Program-made: the position numbers and the translations under genes
Notes under the pieces: model-generated
What the model was told of the DNA's origin: nothing
What the model saw: only the letters and a program-made list of their open reading frames with translations
Database searches by the model: none
Origin: Trema orientale
Lineage: Eukaryota; Streptophyta; Magnoliopsida; Rosales; Cannabaceae
Assembly: GCA_002914845.1 (NCBI GenBank)
Contig: JXTC01000118.1
Span: forward strand, 460,580-524,579
Reading direction: 5' to 3'
DNA: 64,000 bases
Part shown: one piece after another, positions 35,844 to 47,350 of the stretch
Position numbering within the stretch: the stretch's first letter is position 1
Layout of the letters: each line of letters opens with the position of its first letter

Positions 35844-36013
35844 GAGCGCGTCTACAGTAGGGGCGCCCTTACGTAGGACTCTGTCTATTCACCGTTGGAT
35901 GGGAATCTGTATATAAATAGATTCTTAACAGATTCCCGTTATTCTCCACAGATTCCCATCCAACGATAATTAAGGCATGACCCTACGTAAGGACGCCCCT
36001 ACCGTAACCATCC
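35844..36013. mobile_element. 172-bp hairpin MITE family, copy 2
   Basis: About 170 bp from GAGCGCGTCTACAGTAGG to CTACCGTAACCATCC, with the same hairpin interior (GATGGGAATCTGT against ACAGATTCCCATC). Flanks TAAACTTTT (35835-35843) and TAAATCTTT (36014-36022) are an imperfect 9-bp duplication, so this copy may be older. It lies ~30 bp from the gene fragment at 36042. Confidence 0.75.
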
Positions 36014-36041
36014 TAAATCTTTTACTTTATTTCATTATATA

Positions 36042-36329
36042 TTAAAATGAAGTCATTGACTTATTAGACCAAGGACAATTTGGAACTTCTACTAATTTTA
36101 CTGTTTTTGATGCACAGGTCCACAGGGAGGGTGCACCCACCGACTCTCTCATCCATTTGTCCAGCTTCTGCTTTTCGTGCGCCACTGCCTCCGTACTTTC
36201 GGAACGGCTACGCCCTATCCGCCAGTCTCCACCTCTGCCGATTCCAACCGAGTCAGCGTCCGAGTCGGGCGATTCGTCTTCATTGTCATCATCGCGGCTG
36301 AATTTTTATCCCGATTCTGCCCCTGGCAT
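36042..36329 (-). pseudogene. GC-rich broken gene fragment, unknown product
   Basis: Read on the minus strand from ATG (36329-36327), the frame is MPGAESG, an in-frame TAA at codon 8, then 87 open codons to TAA at 36042. After the stop comes an acidic Ser/Asp-rich run (SRDDDNEDESPDSDADS), then GGDWRIGRSRSES and HEKQKLDKWMRES. The composition is protein-like and GC-rich, unlike the flanks. Upstream (36330-36660) looks like a promoter and 5' UTR. The opposite strand has alternative frames plus a good acceptor (TTTTTGATGCACAG, ending 36118), so the coding strand is not certain. I do not recognise the protein. It could be a dead gene or a transposon-captured first exon. Confidence 0.4.
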
Positions 36330-36973
36330 GGTTGTCTCGGACCATCAAATAGCACGGGCGTGAATCCGAAGAATGTAGAATCTGCGATCTAGGGGAGAGC
36401 TGGAATCGGAGTTTTGGTCGAAACGACGACGTTTTATGACGTTTTCTTGTAAAGAGATTCTTGAAAGAAAACTCAGGGAGGTGGGTTTCTGGGTAATGGA
36501 AACGCAGAAGCCAATTCTATGTTGAGAGAGATAGACAGATATATGGAGCAGAAATAAATTGAGGGTCAAGATTTTTGGGATGACAAGAAAGTAGAGAGCC
36601 TTTTGGTCCCTCTTAATAGCCATAAGGGTCTCTATTCTCTGCGTAAACTAAATTATTCTATATATTGAATTTTTGCATTGGAAAATAGAAAACGTCAAAT
36701 TGACGAGGCCATGGCTCTGTTGCCCTTGTTTTAAAGACAATTTTAATATTAATTTCATTCTCTATGTTACAAGGATTAGGATTCTTTACAACCGCACGTC
36801 AACTGGTCTAACTCCATGCGTTATTTTATTTTATTTTTCAAATTGATTATATGAATCACATTGCACGTTTTGTTGAAATAAAACTTTCGTATTTCAAATT
36901 CTATATATGAAAATCTTCCTTTTTTTTAAAAAAAAAAAAAATAAATCCTAATGTTATTTGGAAAGAAGGGAAA
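36330..36973. other. upstream of broken gene fragment
   Basis: The stretch 36330-36660 has moderate GC and pyrimidine-rich leader-like sequence on the minus strand; the 92-aa frame there (36345-36623) is probably UTR. The rest is AT-rich with a poly-T/poly-A run near 36919-36941. Confidence 0.35.
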
Positions 36974-37480
36974 CCTTATAGGTCTATTTGTGATCTAGAA
37001 ATATCGCATATAGACTTGTTTTGCCTATAGAGTTACCAAGATTACATAATGTTTTCCATGTGTTCTATATTGAGAATGTATATATCAAATCTGTTCTATA
37101 TTCTTAGTTAGAAGCCACCTTATAGGTCCATTTGTGATTTAGAAATGTCGCATATAGACTTGCTTTGCCTATAGAGTTACCAAGAGTACATAAATATTTT
37201 CCATGTTTCCATGTTGAGAATGTATATATCAAATCCGTTCTATGTTCTCAGTTAGAAGCCACTTGAACTAAATCCAGAATTAAGCTATGAGGAACGTCAT
37301 ATTCAAATTTTGAGAAAGAATTGAAAAATAAAAAGAATCCTCTTGTTAAAGTGCAATGGCGTAATCACGCGGCAAATGCGGCAACATGGGAACAAGAAAA
37401 CGAAATGAGGAACCAATAACCAGAGTTATTCGGTAAGCAAACTTTGATGACGATATTTTTATTACAAAGGGAGGATTATG
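36974..37480 (+). pseudogene. Ty3/gypsy pol 3' end: integrase tail and chromodomain
   Basis: Frames read YRVTK and ELPRLHNVFHV (typical of the GPF/Y-type integrase tail), then LELNPELSYEERHIQIL (from 37262), then PLVKVQWRNHAANAATWEQE, a chromodomain (37336-37400), then a stop and PELF. This is the C-terminus of a chromovirus-type polyprotein, which targets integration to chromatin. It is dead through several stops and frameshifts. The integrase tail is duplicated in tandem: 36974-37117 and 37118-37262, period 144 bp (48 codons). A purine tract (AAAGGGAGGATTA, ~37468) followed by TGATATCC may mark the former LTR border. Confidence 0.75.
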
Positions 37481-39063
37481 ATATCCGAAATTCCCATGTG
37501 ATACCAAACTCCTCAAATATTTAAAGAGCCAATAATATTCCAATTGCACAATATGTCTATATTATGTACGACTGCATGAGAGGCTCACTATGTACGTGTG
37601 TATATGTATACATTACATTATATATAATTATGAGTGGAGTTTTCCATATATTTTCAGAAAATTTAATAAGTTATAATTTTCCACTATTTTTCTTAATTCT
37701 AGGTTGAGTAGCATCTTCCAATTTCACTAAATAGTTATACAAATATCCGTAGGTACACATGTGAAATTGGGAAATGTTCCCACAAATATCCATCACCTTT
37801 TAAACATAGCCTAGAGGCCAATATAGATTATTATAGACTTTTAAAACTCTTGGACTATTTTTAAACTAAATTTAGGTATTTCAAATTTTATAAAATTCTC
37901 ATTCTGCTACTAACTCTAAACTCGGCCGTGACACGCACGTGCCTTGCACGTGCTTTTCATTTACTTGCACGTGCCTTGCGCGTGCTTATATACCTTCATA
38001 CCCAATATCATATACATACATATACTTATATTATTATTTTTATATATTATTTTTATCATATTTATTATTGTGCAGGTTTTGGGAATGCTAAGCTACTCAT
38101 CTTATTATTTTCTCATGCTCTAATTATTTTGCAGAGTGCTAACTATATATATTGTGCTAACACAACTGTTAACACTTAAATTCTTGCAGATCGATGAGGA
38201 TGAGTTGTTTAGCAAGTAGCGGAATAGTATATACGATCACTGTTTGCAACTACTCACATTAAATTTAACACTTTTATTTTCTTTTATATTTGACAAAATA
38301 GCTGGAATCACTTCTGTTAAAGATTTAACTTTCTAATTATTTATTTTCAGTATTATTTATTTATATTTCTGACCGAATAACTGAAATCACTCGTGTCAGA
38401 AAAACTATCTATCTTTTTATTTGTTTCTGACCATATGACTGATATTACCTACGTCATAAATACTGACTATCTAACACGTGGTCCCACACCCGTTTCTTTG
38501 CAGGTTGTGCCATCAAAGACGACATAATTTTTTAATACGTGGATTTATATCGTCACAATTTTTCACGTCATTTTTTGCAATTCTACCACTATCTTGCTTA
38601 TCCTTAATTAAGCTATTTTATATTTAATTAATTTTTATCTAATCAAATAACCAAAAAAGCACCCTAGCAACCATCTCATGATTTTTACGAACAAAAAGCC
38701 TCTAAAGATGCATTTCATTTTGCAACCTGATTTTGAATACTGGTTCTAAAACTGGTTTAAAGTTACAATCAGGTCTTCTTGATCCTTCTTTAAAAATGAA
38801 AACGACTAACTTCATCGTTTCGTTGTTTTTTGCTTTTAGATTTCTCAACCTGAATCTCACAAAAAAAAATAAATAAATAAAATAAAAAAATAAAAACTTA
38901 TTAGACACTATTGGAAATTCAAAATCTTCTCTAAACCAACTGTGTTGACTCGATCTTTCCAAGTCACGTGATCAAGACAACTAACTATTTCACATCCGAA
39001 ACCAGACAGTCCTTAGGTCTCATTTCTCAAATATAAACCTTCCCCGACAAAATCAAATATAAA
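37481..39063. other. gene-free DNA with palindromic motifs
   Basis: Three GCACGTGC palindromes (37935-37942, 37946-37953, 37967-37974) and GCGCGTGC precede TTATATACC (37986). Three imperfect palindromic units of ~37 bp lie at about 38287-38320, 38365-38405 and 38426-38460 (TTTCTGACCGAATAACTG...CGTGTCAGAAA form), resembling CACTA subterminal repeats. No gene is supported; the 83-aa frame at 37928 is AT-driven. Confidence 0.4.
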
Positions 39064-40008
39064 GGAAAATTATCACTAAAATACCTCTATTTTTTAAAAA
39101 TATAAAAAAAAAACTTTGTATTTTTTGATATTCAAAATAAGTACCTTCTATTTAAGGAAAATTACCACTCAAATACCTCCTGTTTTAAAAAAGGTGTGAA
39201 AAAACTTTCTATTTTTAAAAATACCCTTATATTATTAAAAATTTAAAATAAATACATTCTATTTGAATTATCATATTATTTGTTACCATTGACCAGTCAA
39301 AGGTTTCAAAAAAATTAGTAAAATTAATATTTTAACTTTTATTATATTATTTTAGTACACATATCATACTTGAAAATAAAATAAGAGAGAATACATGTGG
39401 TCTAAAACCTCTTAAAAAAAAGGGAAAAAAAACTCTTCTCTCTATAATTGCAGTACAAATTCAGAGAAGAAAAAAATAATCTAAAATTTTTGAAAATTTC
39501 AAAAGTGACAAAAAAACAAAAACATTTCCCTCCGTAGTTACAGCACAAATCTAAAAAAGAGAATATATATATATACATATATGTAATTTTTGGAAATTTT
39601 GAAATTGATAAAAATTTCTAAAAATTTTAATTTTTTTTTCTTTTTTGGATTTGTACTGCAACTATGAAAAGAAGAGTTCTTTTTTTTTTTTTTAAAGAGA
39701 TTTTAGACCATAATTCTCTCTCCCTTCATTTTCAAGTATGGTGTGTGTCTTAAGATAATATCATAAGAAATAAAACATTAATTTTACTAATTTTTTTGAA
39801 GCTTTTACCCGTCAAAAATAGCTAATGATATGATAATTAAAAAAAAAAGTTATATTTTGAAATTTTAATGATACAAGGGTTTTAAGATAGATGGTATTTT
39901 AGTGATAATGTTTCTTAAATAAATGATAATTATTTTGAATTTTCAAAAACACGGAGGTTTCTTTTCACACTTTTTAAAAATAAAAAAGTATTTTAGTGAT
40001 AATTTCCC
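39064..40008. mobile_element. foldback element, Mutator-like, 945 bp
   Basis: Arms of ~400 bp are inverted copies. The left end GGAAAATTATCACTAAAATA pairs with the right end TATTTTAGTGATAATTTCCC, and internal blocks AATACATGTGGTCTAAAACC and TTTTAGACCATAATTCTCTC also pair. Flanks AAATATAAA (39055-39063) and TAACATAAA (40009-40017) agree at 7 of 9 bases. No coding capacity. Confidence 0.65.
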
Positions 40009-40207
40009 TAACATAAAAGCCAATCCTTTTGTATTCTTTGAAGAATTGCTAAAGTTCAACCAATATAAATCCCCCCGTGTTCTACCTCATTTCACCATTA
40101 ACCTTTTCACATTTACATATACTAGAATAAACTATACGCATTCTACTATGATACAAAGAACAAAAAGAAAACCATAAATGAAAAAATAAACCAAAATTTC
40201 CTAGTAA

Positions 40208-43200
40208 TTACGCAATAGGACGTTTGCCCCGAGAGTCCAATCCAGGGGTCACCGAAGTGGTTCCAGTTGCACTATTGGTGTATGAACTCGTATCTGAAGA
40301 AGCTGAAATGGACTCTCCGGAAGTCCCTGCGGTCGTAGAAGTTAGGGCTACGGGTCTTCTAGACCTTCTATACCTGGAACCGGGCACTCCGGGCCTTGTG
40401 GGCTCTTCTAGATTACTAGGCTTCTTGGACAGAATCACCACCACGCGATGCATGGTGGGCCGTAGATTTGGTTCTCCTTGCGTGCATAGCAAGCCTATTT
40501 GAATGCATATGGCCACTTGTTCCGCCACCGCCGTCGGAGCTAACACAGGGTCCAGAATCTCCAAACTCCTCCCTTTCTTGTAAAGCTTGTATGCCTGCGC
40601 ACAACCGGAACAGTTAAGGCTTGTTATTTTGTAATAAACAAAATAAAATTCTACTATAATACATGCAACACGGAATGTGCCGATTATAAAATTATAATAT
40701 TGCAAATCAGTTATTACATCACTTGTGATGGCAGTGCCAATGTACGGAAGTGATTTATTTACTAGGTCCTGGTTTTTTGGTTAACCAATGGGTCTTCAAA
40801 ATTAGTGCCCTACTAAGTCCATAGGACTTATGCATCGTCCTCTCAAAAAGTTCCCTATGATAGTTTTTATACTATGGCACAATTGGCCCCAAAAGGGAAT
40901 GGAAGCATCCATAAAGATTTGGACCATCCACTTGGGAGGGAGCATTATCAACAGGTCTTAGATTCTCAGTATCACTTGACCGAGCCCTTGGGGTTAGTCA
41001 ACTGTCACCTTAGTTGGCAAAAATTTGGCCATTAGCATGGACAGGTTCATGGAGAGGATTATTTTCGAATAGGACTTTGGGTGATTGGTTTGGAGGTTTA
41101 GGCCTTGAACTCCTTTAGACTTGGGCATTGGACCCAGGAAACAAAGGGGCTTTTATATTGGGTTAGGTGAGAAATGAGCTAAAGACGAGTAAACAGAAAA
41201 ATGTGTTTGAAACAACAAAATAAGAAAGAAAAACTTGGTATCATTGTTCTGTTGGATCTTTTCAGTGGATACACCCAACCACCAAAAAAAAAAAAAAAAC
41301 AGCCATAGCTTAATTCAATTACCCATGTGCCACGACATATGTTGTCACGTGGGGGAGAAATTTTGCCTTAGTTTCCCATGTTTGGGGTCACAATGAATCT
41401 CACTCCCAACATTATTAATAATAAAGGGTATTGTGACACGTAAGAAACTTTCTCAGACATTTCCAAGGTACGGAAAAAATTTTTCTTATGTGTCGGTCTC
41501 TCTAGGAAACCCACGAGGGCAGCTCATACCTTTGTATAGGTCTTTTTGCAAGAAGACGGGTGGCAATTGGTAAGTTATAAGATGTTGAACCTACCAAATT
41601 TTGACAATTGGGCCCCACCAAAACGAGGTTTCCTCAATATATAAATATAGTATTGTTTGAATGAGTACGAGTCCTTACCCAATCAAGTAGATTCTGAGCA
41701 TCAACGTTTAGATTAAATGATGAGTTCCGGTGGCCGCTGATGAGCTCCAGAACTAAAACTCCGAAGCTAAACACATCTGCCCTTACTGATAGATGTCCAT
41801 GCATCACATACTCAGGAGCCATATATCCACTGTTTCAAGCATCAAAGAAACAATCAATGTTAAATTCGATTAGGGTTATCTTGGTACCAACATTTTAGGC
41901 CCTATTTTGACGAACATATTAGAATTGTAACATAAAAGTGTGAGATTTATTCAACTCTATATTCTGTCGTGTGAGACAATGTGTCACAAGATGTGTACCT
42001 GGTCGCTATTGGTTAAACTAAACTTTGGTAACAAGGTGCTCATCACATTGACTATACTAGACAGCAGACATTTATCAGCAGTGGTATTCATCAAAACTAG
42101 ATGATGAGAAGAGGGCAACGATTGTGTACCACGAGATGGTGTATTAAACTTGGTATGTAATAGTGTGAAGACCCTTTCGATTTTTGCAGTCTTCCGTGTA
42201 ACTTTATAATTAAGAGGATTATTATAGGGCACAGAATGTTTCAGAGCACAAAACTAACATAACATACTTGGTACCAGCCACTCGGGTGTTGACATGTGTT
42301 TGATCTTCGGGGAAGAGCCGAGCCATACCAAAATCAGCAATCTTAGGGATCCACTTGTCGTCGAGTAGAATATTGCTGGCTTTGATATCGCGGTGAATGA
42401 TACAGTTGTGCGAGTCTTCGTGAAGGTAGAGCAAGCCCCTGGCAACCCCACATATTATGTCATACCTTCGTTTCCAATCAAGTTCCTCTCTTCTGTTGGA
42501 CTCTGTATCCAGACCATTAGAATCAGTAACAAAGCAACCAATGTGGTTAAAGCTCATTGGCCCATCAGTTCAAGATAATGACATTAACCAAAGACAATCT
42601 TTTAAATGCTATTAGTTAGAGCAAGTCACGGGGTGGAAAAGATAGAAAGGTTTTGTCTTCCAAAATGAGTTGGCAGAGAAGTACTCTATGGTTTATTTAT
42701 TTATTTTTAATGGGATAGCTTTTGGTGACTTGTGGGGCACAAACCGTAAAGGTAAGTCAAGGTCTCAAGAGCCGTCCTGATAAATGGTTCTGATGAAAAT
42801 AATACACTTCAGATGTGAAAGAAGGGGAAAAAAAAAACAAAATTATCGTAAATGGTGGGCCCCAATGTTGGCATGATGAAGGAAGAAAAGTAGCTTACTT
42901 AATCACATATTTACATAAACAGGGTACAAACAATTTATGTGCTTAAAGTAGGAAAACATGGAATTGGAATATCTTAGCAACTTCAATGAACGCTCAAATT
43001 CAATAGACCATTTTGAAGGATCACTTGAGAAAATAAGAAGAAAGAAAGAAAGCCAATTGGTGTTGCTTTTTCCTACTTTCTACAAATTAGCCCGCCTTTA
43101 CGAGAATGAAACCTTGAACTTGTCTCATACCAACCCTATATAAGTAACAAGAAAAGGAATCAAAGTTTGCAAACAAAGATGGAAATAAATAAATAAATAA

Positions 43201-45031
43201 ATAAAATTCCCTTCTCATCATGAAATAACATTGTTCTACATTTTTTTTTTTGAAAAAAAAAAAGAAAGAAAGAAAGAAAGCTATGTTTTTGAAATATCGA
43301 GGATAAACCATAAATGATACTGTTACAGGAACAGCTATTAATCGTTTTTTTCTTCTTTCCGTCCCTCTAGTACTAACTACTGATGTTGTGTATCAGCTAA
43401 TAAATACCAGGATTAGATTTAGCTCTGAGCTTAGCACCAAACTAAGAATTGCAAGTATATATTAATAAGCAGTGGCAATTGGTGACACTCAAAGAATTTA
43501 GGTGCTTACTGAAATTCAGCTGTTCAATGGTTGAAATTAACATCAACCTGGGCTAAGAAGAAAAAACTAGTATAAATGCCTCATTATTAAGCAGCTAAAC
43601 AGATATAATATCTCCAAACAAATCGTCTTCAAGTAAAATGCAAGAAAACTTTCCTCTTTCTAAAGTCTTAACCACAGAAAGCTAATAATCAAGCAGCTTT
43701 CAATTTCAGCATGAAAACAGCATTGCATATTTATAGGTGCTCAAATCAACTACTAAACAGAAACCTTTTAATAGATTAGTGCAAAACAAAGATCAGAGAG
43801 AAAGGATAATTACTTACTGAAAAGAAGCTTGTCAAGGCTCTCATTCAGAACATACTCATAAACAAGTAGTTTCTCTACGCCATGTGCACAATACCCCAAC
43901 AAATTCACGACATTCCGGTGCTGCACTCGTGCAAGCAACTTTGCTTCATTCGTGAACTCTTTTCTCCCTTGATTTGAGCTATGTGACAATCTCTTCACTG
44001 CAATCTCTCTACCATCATTCAACTTTCCCTGAATTGAAACCGAAGTTCCCAGAATTAGAAAGACATTTATAATTCCCAATCCAACTAAAGAGACCAAAAT
44101 CCTCTTGGGCTGTTAAAGGAGTATAGCTAACAAATTGTAAAGTTTGCTATCACATTTTCACTAAAAAGTAGAAATGCAATCCGAAAAACGAACTTACCCC
44201 AGAATTACGAAGTAATTCCCATACTATTATATGGTCTAGTAGCTCTATTTGGTGTAGCTTACATATTACTAAGGAAGTAGCACAAGGAATATATTTAGTG
44301 GTTACCATCTCCCAATTAGAAGATTTTTGCTACCAAATTAAATAAGTTCAAACCTACAACCCCCTTCCACTGCTCCATAAAATGGATTAAAACGAAATTG
44401 CTATTTCACTATTTAGTTACCCAATGGCCATATGGCCATTGCTGGTTCAATTCCAGTTATTAGCTATAGAGCAATATTCTTAACAATACAAGGATATGAA
44501 TTTTTTCGGAAATTTTTTTAAAATGATTTGATTGGTACGAAAAATAAAAGAAACAATCCAAACTGAAATTAATGGTGGAACAATTTCTGGGTTTTCTGGG
44601 AAAATTCAAACGAACTCGGAAGAAAAAAAAAAAAAAAAAAAAGGAATCCAGTTCAATTCGACCCCAAAATTTTCTCAGCAACCAAACAAGTAAGACAAAG
44701 TCAGAGACAAGACGTTATACCTTATAAACGGGTCCAAAACCACCTTCACCGAGCTTATTACTGGCGTGAAAATCCTTGGTAGCAGCAAGTAGAGTTTCAA
44801 AAGCGAAAACCTTCTGCTCCTGTGCAGCAATCTTCTCAAGCTCCTCCTCACTCTGTCCCTCTGCTCAATAATCACCCCCAGAAAAAAAAAATATGGCAAA
44901 ATTCTCAGAACAAGTAGCAGATTCAAGACAAATCACAGACAATTAAGAAATGGGTTTTGTTCATTACCTTTGCCTGAGTGAAATTTGAAGTGTTTTATGA
45001 GATTTTGAAGAAAATTCTTGGACTTGCTCAT
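40208..45031 (-). CDS. receptor-like cytoplasmic kinase, CRK43-like (DUF26-RLK clade)
   Basis: Six exons, all GT-AG: 45031-44968, 44860-44721, 44028-43818, 42502-42268, 41829-41679, 40594-40208; 1188 bp, 395 aa. The start is [17 protein letters not shown], in frame with all exons. Kinase motifs: glycine loop [10 protein letters not shown] (58-67), Lys80 (IAVKRL), helix-C Glu96, catalytic HRDIKASN with Asp177 (RD-type), DFGMA at 195-199, APEYV at 221. After the kinase domain a Ser/Thr-rich tail follows [13 protein letters not shown]. There is no signal peptide, DUF26 extracellular part or membrane helix, and no Gly2 for myristoylation. It belongs to the cysteine-rich RLK kinase clade; the short Arabidopsis member CRK43 (At1g70740) has the same layout. 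Likely a Ser/Thr kinase acting with membrane receptors; the partner is unknown. No disabling change was seen. Intron 3 (1315 bp) is the longest. Confidence 0.95.
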
Positions 45032-45394
45032 AGTTTTATCAGAATTCTATAACCAGCCCATGAAGGGCAAACAAGAGGATAAAACTTTTAATAGTGAAGG
45101 GGGGAGGAAAAAAAAAAAGGGGTTATGGAAAGTTTTGGAACTTTGGGAAATGGGATTTGGATCTTTGTTTATTTGTCTGTTTGGTCTGTTGTTATTTTCC
45201 CCTGAAATGATATCATTGTCTTTGAAGCATCATATGAATATGAATGAGAAGAAGAAAATACAGATTTATCTACAACAGGTTCAAGCGTGTTGACCCAAAT
45301 GACCCGTACGTTGACTAACTCCGTTTTTTTAATTAAAAAATAATAAACTAATTTAAATTTACAAGAGAAAAATCAGAGCAATGCATATTTAACA
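45032..45394 (-). promoter_or_regulatory. upstream region of the kinase gene
   Basis: Reading toward the gene, there is a pyrimidine-rich stretch (T/C run opposite 45098-45120) and an ATTAAAAGTT box opposite ~45086-45096, plausible as 5' UTR and core promoter. No strong named motif. A foldback element begins at 45395, ~365 bp from the start codon. Confidence 0.4.
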
Positions 45395-45914
45395 GGGTTT
45401 ATGTCCTGAAGTATCACACTTCCGGCAATTTGGATTCAAAATTTTAATTGTGGCATAAATGGTACTAAAATTTTCTTATTTATAGAAATTTGGTTCATTA
45501 CTTTTTTAACTTGTAACTTGTTATTAAATTTCTAACCAAAAATGCATGTGAGATGCACTTTGTTGCATCTCAAAGTGTATTTAAAGGAAAATAAATTGAA
45601 TAGAAAGATTTAGAGGTATTTTTCGCATTTTTTAATGTTTTTGGAATTACAAATTTATAGAAAATTTTTCCTTGATTGTTCATTTTTATTATTGAAATTC
45701 TTGAATTACCTTTCAAATACACGTTAAGATGCCACCATGTGCTTCTCACGTGTGTTCTTCGTCAAAAATTTAAGAGTAGATTATAATTTAGATAATCCAA
45801 GGACCAAATTGCTACAAATTAGAAAGTTCAGGGACCATTTGTGCCACAATTAAAATTTTGAGGATTAAATTACCATAAGTGTGATAGTTCAGGGACCATT
45901 TGTGCCATTAACCC
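45395..45914. mobile_element. foldback MITE, Mutator-like, 520 bp
   Basis: Ends GGGTTTATG and CATTAACCC are inverted, and internal inverted blocks include ATCACACTTCCGGCAATTTG against a right arm whose reverse complement is ATCACACTTATGGTAATTTA, and CAAAATTTTAATTGTGGCA in both arms. Flanks TATTTAACA (45386-45394) and TATTTAATA (45915-45923) match at 8 of 9. Non-coding. It lies upstream of the kinase gene. Confidence 0.75.
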
Positions 45915-45923
45915 TATTTAATA

Positions 45924-46756
45924 AGCGAGTTTGTATTCGTCTTCTTTTTTTTTTTTTTTTTTTTTTTTTTGAGAAAATTATGTGAATGACCAATTTTTTA
46001 AATTGGTTTAAGTATGTGTCTATGTTTTAAACATTATAGCTAAATATTCATTTTTTTTAAAACTTCAATTGTGAATATATTGTATTTTCATTTTTGTCAT
46101 TAATTGAGTTGGTCATTTAACTATAAACTTTTAAGATTTGTCATATACTAAATTTTGGCTCAAAAAATGATCAAATAACTAATAAGCCCTCTTTTTTCGG
46201 TTAACTTTGTTCGGTGATAATTAAGCAGAATAATTATATTTCTCTATTGTCAAGTGAAAATTAAATCTATTATATTTTTCTAGGAAAATACATTTGCCTA
46301 CATTTAAGTAACAAAGAATATATGTTGGTATTGTCATGTATTACAAGATTTAATTATTTTTTTTATAAATACGAGATTTAATTATTATTTGTTACAATTT
46401 ACATGGTCATATTATCATGTATACATGCTAATAGGGGATTCTAGTTTTTTTTGCAATAATAAATTTCCTTATAGGAAGAAATTTCTCCAACAAAATAAAC
46501 TTACCATCCCCTTCAAAAATAAACGTAACTAAATTATATAAATTATATGAAACTTCATCGCTAATATTTAATAATGACAGAATTTTGCTCGCAATTTGAA
46601 CACGATCCGAAACTCGCACGTTTCGTTGACACGCTTGATATGAAATTGACTCGAATTGATACGATTAATTAATTTATTATTAAAAATATTATAAAATATT
46701 AAATAATTACTTCATAGAAAATATTTTTAATGAATTTCTTGTAAATAAAATAAAAA
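45924..46756. other. AT-rich DNA and decayed hAT-like repeat
   Basis: A poly-T tract at 45945-45970. From ~46590, words such as CACGATCCGAAACTCGCACG and GTTGACACG resemble the interior of the hAT-like element at 15291, decayed. No gene is seen. Confidence 0.4.
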
Positions 46757-47082
46757 AATACAATAATGACCTAATTTATCTTCAAAAAATAAAACTAAAG
46801 TGAAAAAATCAAATAAATAAACAATTATAATATTTAAAAGTACTGTGACGCGTAACGTTTTTATTAAATAAGTAACCCGCTGATAATACGAAGCCTGCAT
46901 GATATAAATGGGTTGACAATGAAATCACACGAATTGTTAGCTCTAGACAAAATACATAACCATAATGACGAAGAAAAGCAAAAGTGAAAAATAAGTAAAA
47001 TATATTCAATTTTAATTGACTAAATTCTGCATGCTAGACTACGACATCAATGAGATTTTGAATCATTCTCAATGTATCTGAT

Positions 47083-47254
47083 GGGCACGTCTACAGTAGG
47101 GGCGTCCCTGCGTAGGGCCCTGTCTATTCACCGTTTGATGGAAATCTGTGTATAAATAGATTCCCCACAGATTCCCGTTATTCCCTACAGATTCCCATCA
47201 AACGGTATATAAAGGGTGGCCCTACGTAGGGGCGCCCCTACTGTAGTCCTCCCC
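47083..47254. mobile_element. 172-bp hairpin MITE, copy 3 (empty site known)
   Basis: From GGGCACGTCTACAGTAGGGG to CTGTAGTCCTCCCC, flanked by a perfect 9-bp duplication GTATCTGAT (47074-47082 and 47255-47263). The duplicate locus near 50519 has a single GTATCTGAT without the element: a true empty site. Confidence 0.95.
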
Positions 47255-47350
47255 GTATCTGATATTTGACTTCATAGAATAAAGATTTGTATCTGATATT
47301 TGACTTCATAGAATAAAGATTTTAAGCCAACATATTTCAGTTCTTTTAAA

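Noticed and set aside
40224-40502. 92-aa plus-strand frame over kinase exon 6
   Set aside because: Antisense shadow of the kinase C-terminal exon.
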